This document shows positions 61,812-64,000 of a stretch of 64,000 nt of DNA, one piece after another (within the stretch, counting starts at the first letter, position 1; each line of letters begins with the position of its first letter). The notes under the pieces were generated by a model. The model saw only the letters and a list, made by a program, of their open reading frames with translations, was not told the DNA's origin and did not search any database. The stretch lies in assembly GCA_944325605.1 (NCBI GenBank), contig CALVAX010000008.1, positions 1-64,000 on the forward strand, written 5' to 3'. This DNA is from Candidatus Gastranaerophilales bacterium (GTDB taxonomy: Bacteria > Cyanobacteriota > Vampirovibrionia > Gastranaerophilales > Gastranaerophilaceae). The translations under genes were made by a program, and so were the position numbers.

Positions 61812-61958
61812 TGATTTTTACCTTTCATTACTTTAATAACAAATTTGTATTTTTTTCGAATATGCCAAAATAAAGCTGTTTGCAAGCTATTGGAATTCAT
61901 ATTCGTGAGTAACTTTTCTGACATATTTATAGTAGCATAAAAAATTTATAAATCAAGC

Positions 61959-62085
61959 GGGGGATTTATGGGAATTATACTGCAAATTTCACAGACACTA
62001 TAAAAGCCCGTCAGAGGACTTTAGTCCGAAATTGAGATACTTCGCTAACTCTCAGTATGACGTAGTTTTGATAACAACTTAAGGG
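61959..62085. repeat. Dispersed palindromic element in the rpsE upstream region
   Basis: GGGGGATTTAT and GCAAATTTCAC words match 43999 onwards; AGGACTTTAGTCC and GAGATACTTCGCTAACTCTCAGTATGACGTAG arms are the reverse complement of the 44030-44105 element. It accounts for most of the 304-base gap 61812-62115, which otherwise holds the promoter and leader of rpsE. No gene seen. Confidence 0.65.
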
Positions 62086-62115
62086 TGCTAAGACCTGTAT
62101 TTTAAGTATAGTTTC

Positions 62116-62706
62116 TTATTTGTCTGTGTGTGTCATAGCTCTTACGCATCTTACACCGAGAAGCTTTATGCTGTCAGCATAGGCATTTGACATTCCGTTG
62201 ATGAAATTTGCAGTATAATGCCCGTTGCGGTCGTATTTATCCTTAAGCCAGTACTGGCCGTAGCGGTAGACTTTCTCATCCAGAAACAACAGATCTTTAT
62301 CTGCAATGCAAAAATAGTTTACCTGATTGGCAGGAACAAGACATCCTTTATCAAGATTGTGGCAGGATTTTATGAAAGTCTGCTTATCCTTAATAACGTG
62401 GTGGTTTAAGACCATAGAAATTTTACAATTGGCAGAAGCTCTCCACATTTCCCATGCCTGCTCTCTTGTTGGAAGCTCCATCCCTTTGCTACGGCAATAT
62501 TCCTGAGCTTCTTCAAAGTTCATAGGGCCTTCATTTATATTATCGACATAGAGATTATCGTTAATTTCAGTAGTTCCTGCATCTCCGTATCTGGTTCCGG
62601 TAAAGTTTCCGTATTCGTCAAAATCTCCGGTGCTGAAAAGCATTACTGAAATAAGGACTACACTTAAAAGTCCGATAATAATTGTATTTTTTTCACTATC
62701 GTTCAT
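62116..62706 (-). CDS. Single-pass membrane protein with lectin-like domain
   Basis: 196 aa. One N-terminal TM helix (about 8-24) and an extracytoplasmic domain with MNFEEAQEYCRSKGMELPTREQAWEMW, the opening pattern of C-type-lectin/formylglycine-type or DUF1566 domains, and a terminal KLLGVRCVRA. Several Cys. It is four bases upstream of the phosphomannomutase stop. It may be pilin- or surface-associated; function unknown. Confidence 0.72.
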   Translation of the reverse strand: MNDSEKNTIIIGLLSVVLISVMLFSTGDFDEYGNFTGTRYGDAGTTEINDNLYVDNINEGPMNFEEAQEYCRSKGMELPTREQAWEMWRASANCKISMVLNHHVIKDKQTFIKSCHNLDKGCLVPANQVNYFCIADKDLLFLDEKVYRYGQYWLKDKYDRNGHYTANFINGMSNAYADSIKLLGVRCVRAMTHTDK

Positions 62707-62710
62707 AATA

Positions 62711-64000
62711 TTATTTTAGTACATTCTCAAGAGTTTTAATCATACAAGTTTTGTATCTTTCGCAATCGTCTTTTGTTTTCCCTTCAAATCTTAATGTAAA
62801 GACAGGTTCTGTATTACTCTGGCGGATTAGTGCAAAGCCTCCGTCAAATACTATTCTCATACCGTCAAGAGTTATTATTTCTTTAATAGGACTGCCGAAT
62901 AAATTTTTATCGGCTTCAATACATTGTTTGACTTTTTCCAATGTTTCTTTTTTCTTTTCGTTCGGGCAGGGGAACCTGACTTCATCAGAGGAACAGACAG
63001 CTTCAAATGGTTTGAGCATATCCTGAAGCTTAAATTCCGGATTTTTCTTTTTGTTTTTTGCAATAATTTCTATTATTCTGCATCCAGCATATATTGCATC
63101 ATCAAACCCGTAATATCTGTCTTTAAAGAATGTATGACCGCTCATTTCACCTGCAAGAAGAGCGTTTGTTTCTTTCATTTTATCTTTGATGTAGCCATGG
63201 CCTGTTTTGCACATAACAGCGTGTCCGCCTGCATTATTTATACTGTCGAACAGAACCTGTGAACATTTAACTTCGCTTACTACAGTAAGCTTATTCCTGT
63301 CATCCATTGTATCAAGAAGATCCTGAGCGTATATAAGCAAGAGTTTGTCGCCTGTAAGCGGTTTCCCGTCAGGCGTAATCACGCCGATTCTGTCGCTGTC
63401 GCCGTCATAGGCAATACCGGCATCCGCATTGTTTTCAACAACGGTTTCTTCAAGAATTTTAAGTGTTTTAAGGTCGCTCGGGTTCGGATGATGATTCGGA
63501 AAGTTTCCGTCGGGTTCCGAAAACAGTTCTATTACGTCGCATCCGAGTTCTCGGTATAATTCAGGGCCTACAACTCCTCCGGTTGCATTTGCGCTGTCAA
63601 CAACTATTTTTATACCTTTACCTATTTCGCCAAAGCGTTCTTTCATTTCTTTAATGTAGCCGGGAATAATGTTATATTTAACAACTTTTCCGTTAGAGTT
63701 TGATTGTTTCTTTATTTCAAGTTCTCTAAAGGCAAGTTCTTTAACTTCTTTAATCTGGGCTTCATTAAGTGTTCTGCCGGCATATGTCATTTTCATACCG
63801 TTATATTCTTTCGGGTTGTGGCTTGCGGTGATAATCATTGCGCCGGCTACCTTTTCACCGTCAGTAATATCTGCCGGAACGCCGGCAGCTTCGCTGTAAT
63901 AACCTATTGGCGTCGGTGCAAGACCAAGATTAACAACATTGGCACCTGTTGAGGTTATGCCTTTTATAAGCGCATCCGCCAGCGAGGGTGAATGGGTTCT
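62711..64000 (-). CDS. Phosphomannomutase/phosphoglucomutase (5' end beyond window)
   Basis: Partial: the coding frame stays open to the window edge. The active-site ITASHNPKEYNG is at about 63838-63800 on the minus strand; DGDSDRIGVIT holds the Mg-binding Asp; GEMSGHTFFKDRYYGFDDA and RQSNTEPVFTLRFEGK (phosphate-binding) follow. It interconverts hexose-1- and hexose-6-phosphates, feeding polysaccharide synthesis. Upstream residues (LADALIKG..., APTPIGYYSE) are consistent with the family. Start not visible. Confidence 0.93.
   Translation of the reverse strand, partial: RTHSPSLADALIKGITSTGANVVNLGLAPTPIGYYSEAAGVPADITDGEKVAGAMIITASHNPKEYNGMKMTYAGRTLNEAQIKEVKELAFRELEIKKQSNSNGKVVKYNIIPGYIKEMKERFGEIGKGIKIVVDSANATGGVVGPELYRELGCDVIELFSEPDGNFPNHHPNPSDLKTLKILEETVVENNADAGIAYDGDSDRIGVITPDGKPLTGDKLLLIYAQDLLDTMDDRNKLTVVSEVKCSQVLFDSINNAGGHAVMCKTGHGYIKDKMKETNALLAGEMSGHTFFKDRYYGFDDAIYAGCRIIEIIAKNKKKNPEFKLQDMLKPFEAVCSSDEVRFPCPNEKKKETLEKVKQCIEADKNLFGSPIKEIITLDGMRIVFDGGFALIRQSNTEPVFTLRFEGKTKDDCERYKTCMIKTLENVLK

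Overview
The window is about 64 kb of AT-rich chromosome (roughly 36-38% G+C by eye). It looks like a gut-type non-photosynthetic relative of cyanobacteria (Gastranaerophilales / Melainabacteria / Vampirovibrionia). The grounds are inference from gene content: a Ski2-type helicase and a long RecG of the cyanobacterial kind, a probable Tic20-like membrane protein, an SLH-domain exported protein, a prepilin with the FTMAEVL-type N-terminus, many lineage-specific proteins starting MGMSASQARLL or carrying NFGGG/FGMS motifs, and no photosynthesis genes. No sequence search was possible, so the taxon is a judgement.

Layout. 1-1238 is gene-free and built of dispersed repeats. 1239-6042 holds a large Pro/Gln-tailed hypothetical (-), a 54-aa gene (+), a tandem 118-bp repeat and the first of two long coiled-coil-ended paralogs (+). 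6063-6347 has another copy of the left-end repeat. 6349-8771 encodes CpaE and a CpaF homolog without a P-loop. Then come uvrB (+) and an eight-gene minus-strand operon (12694-19717): ClpX-type zinc finger protein, HEAT-like protein, ruvX, DUF1292 protein, stand-alone triple Clp-N protein, tilS, hpt and a histidine kinase. 19903-22495 (+) is a TPR lipoprotein, lgt and an MFS transporter. 22551-30640 contains pyk, an SLH protein, a Cys-rich exported protein, a uridine-kinase-like protein and two membrane-active-looking hypotheticals. 30782-36865 has a small Cys protein with isocitrate dehydrogenase, serS, two tandem FGMS-motif paralogs and the Ski2 helicase. Two small membrane-protein pseudogenes (36879-37453 and 39083-39364) flank a phosphodiester glycosidase gene.

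From 39427 to 47261, mostly on the minus strand, lie a Tic20-like/TPR pair, rpiB-rsfS, the paired NFGGG proteins, recG and a prepilin. Then follow an XRE repressor with a perfect palindromic operator, a CHASE2 nucleotide cyclase, a KDPG-aldolase/sugar-kinase/CsaB operon (+), an EF-hand-like protein, tRNA-Leu(UAA), a patatin, the second long paralog (55075-57048), a decarboxylase-fold PLP enzyme overlapping a PilZ protein, the spc-operon segment rpsE-rpmD-rplO-secY, a lectin-like membrane protein and a phosphomannomutase cut by the window end.

How the parts connect. Several lineage-specific genes share a promoter-like module: TTTTGTAAC, 16-17 bp, G(C/A)AAT, 11 bp, TATATACTTTATATATA. Three copies are near-exact, and one of them drives a stretch with no credible ORF that ends in a strong terminator, a candidate small RNA. 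Envelope themes recur: CsaB pyruvylation with SLH anchoring, Lgt beside a lipoprotein, a prepilin and Tad-like regulators. Second-messenger parts (cyclase, PilZ) are present but unlinked. Most notable for follow-up are the shared promoter module, the detached-Clp-domain operon, the P-loop-less CpaF and the paired coiled-coil-ended proteins.
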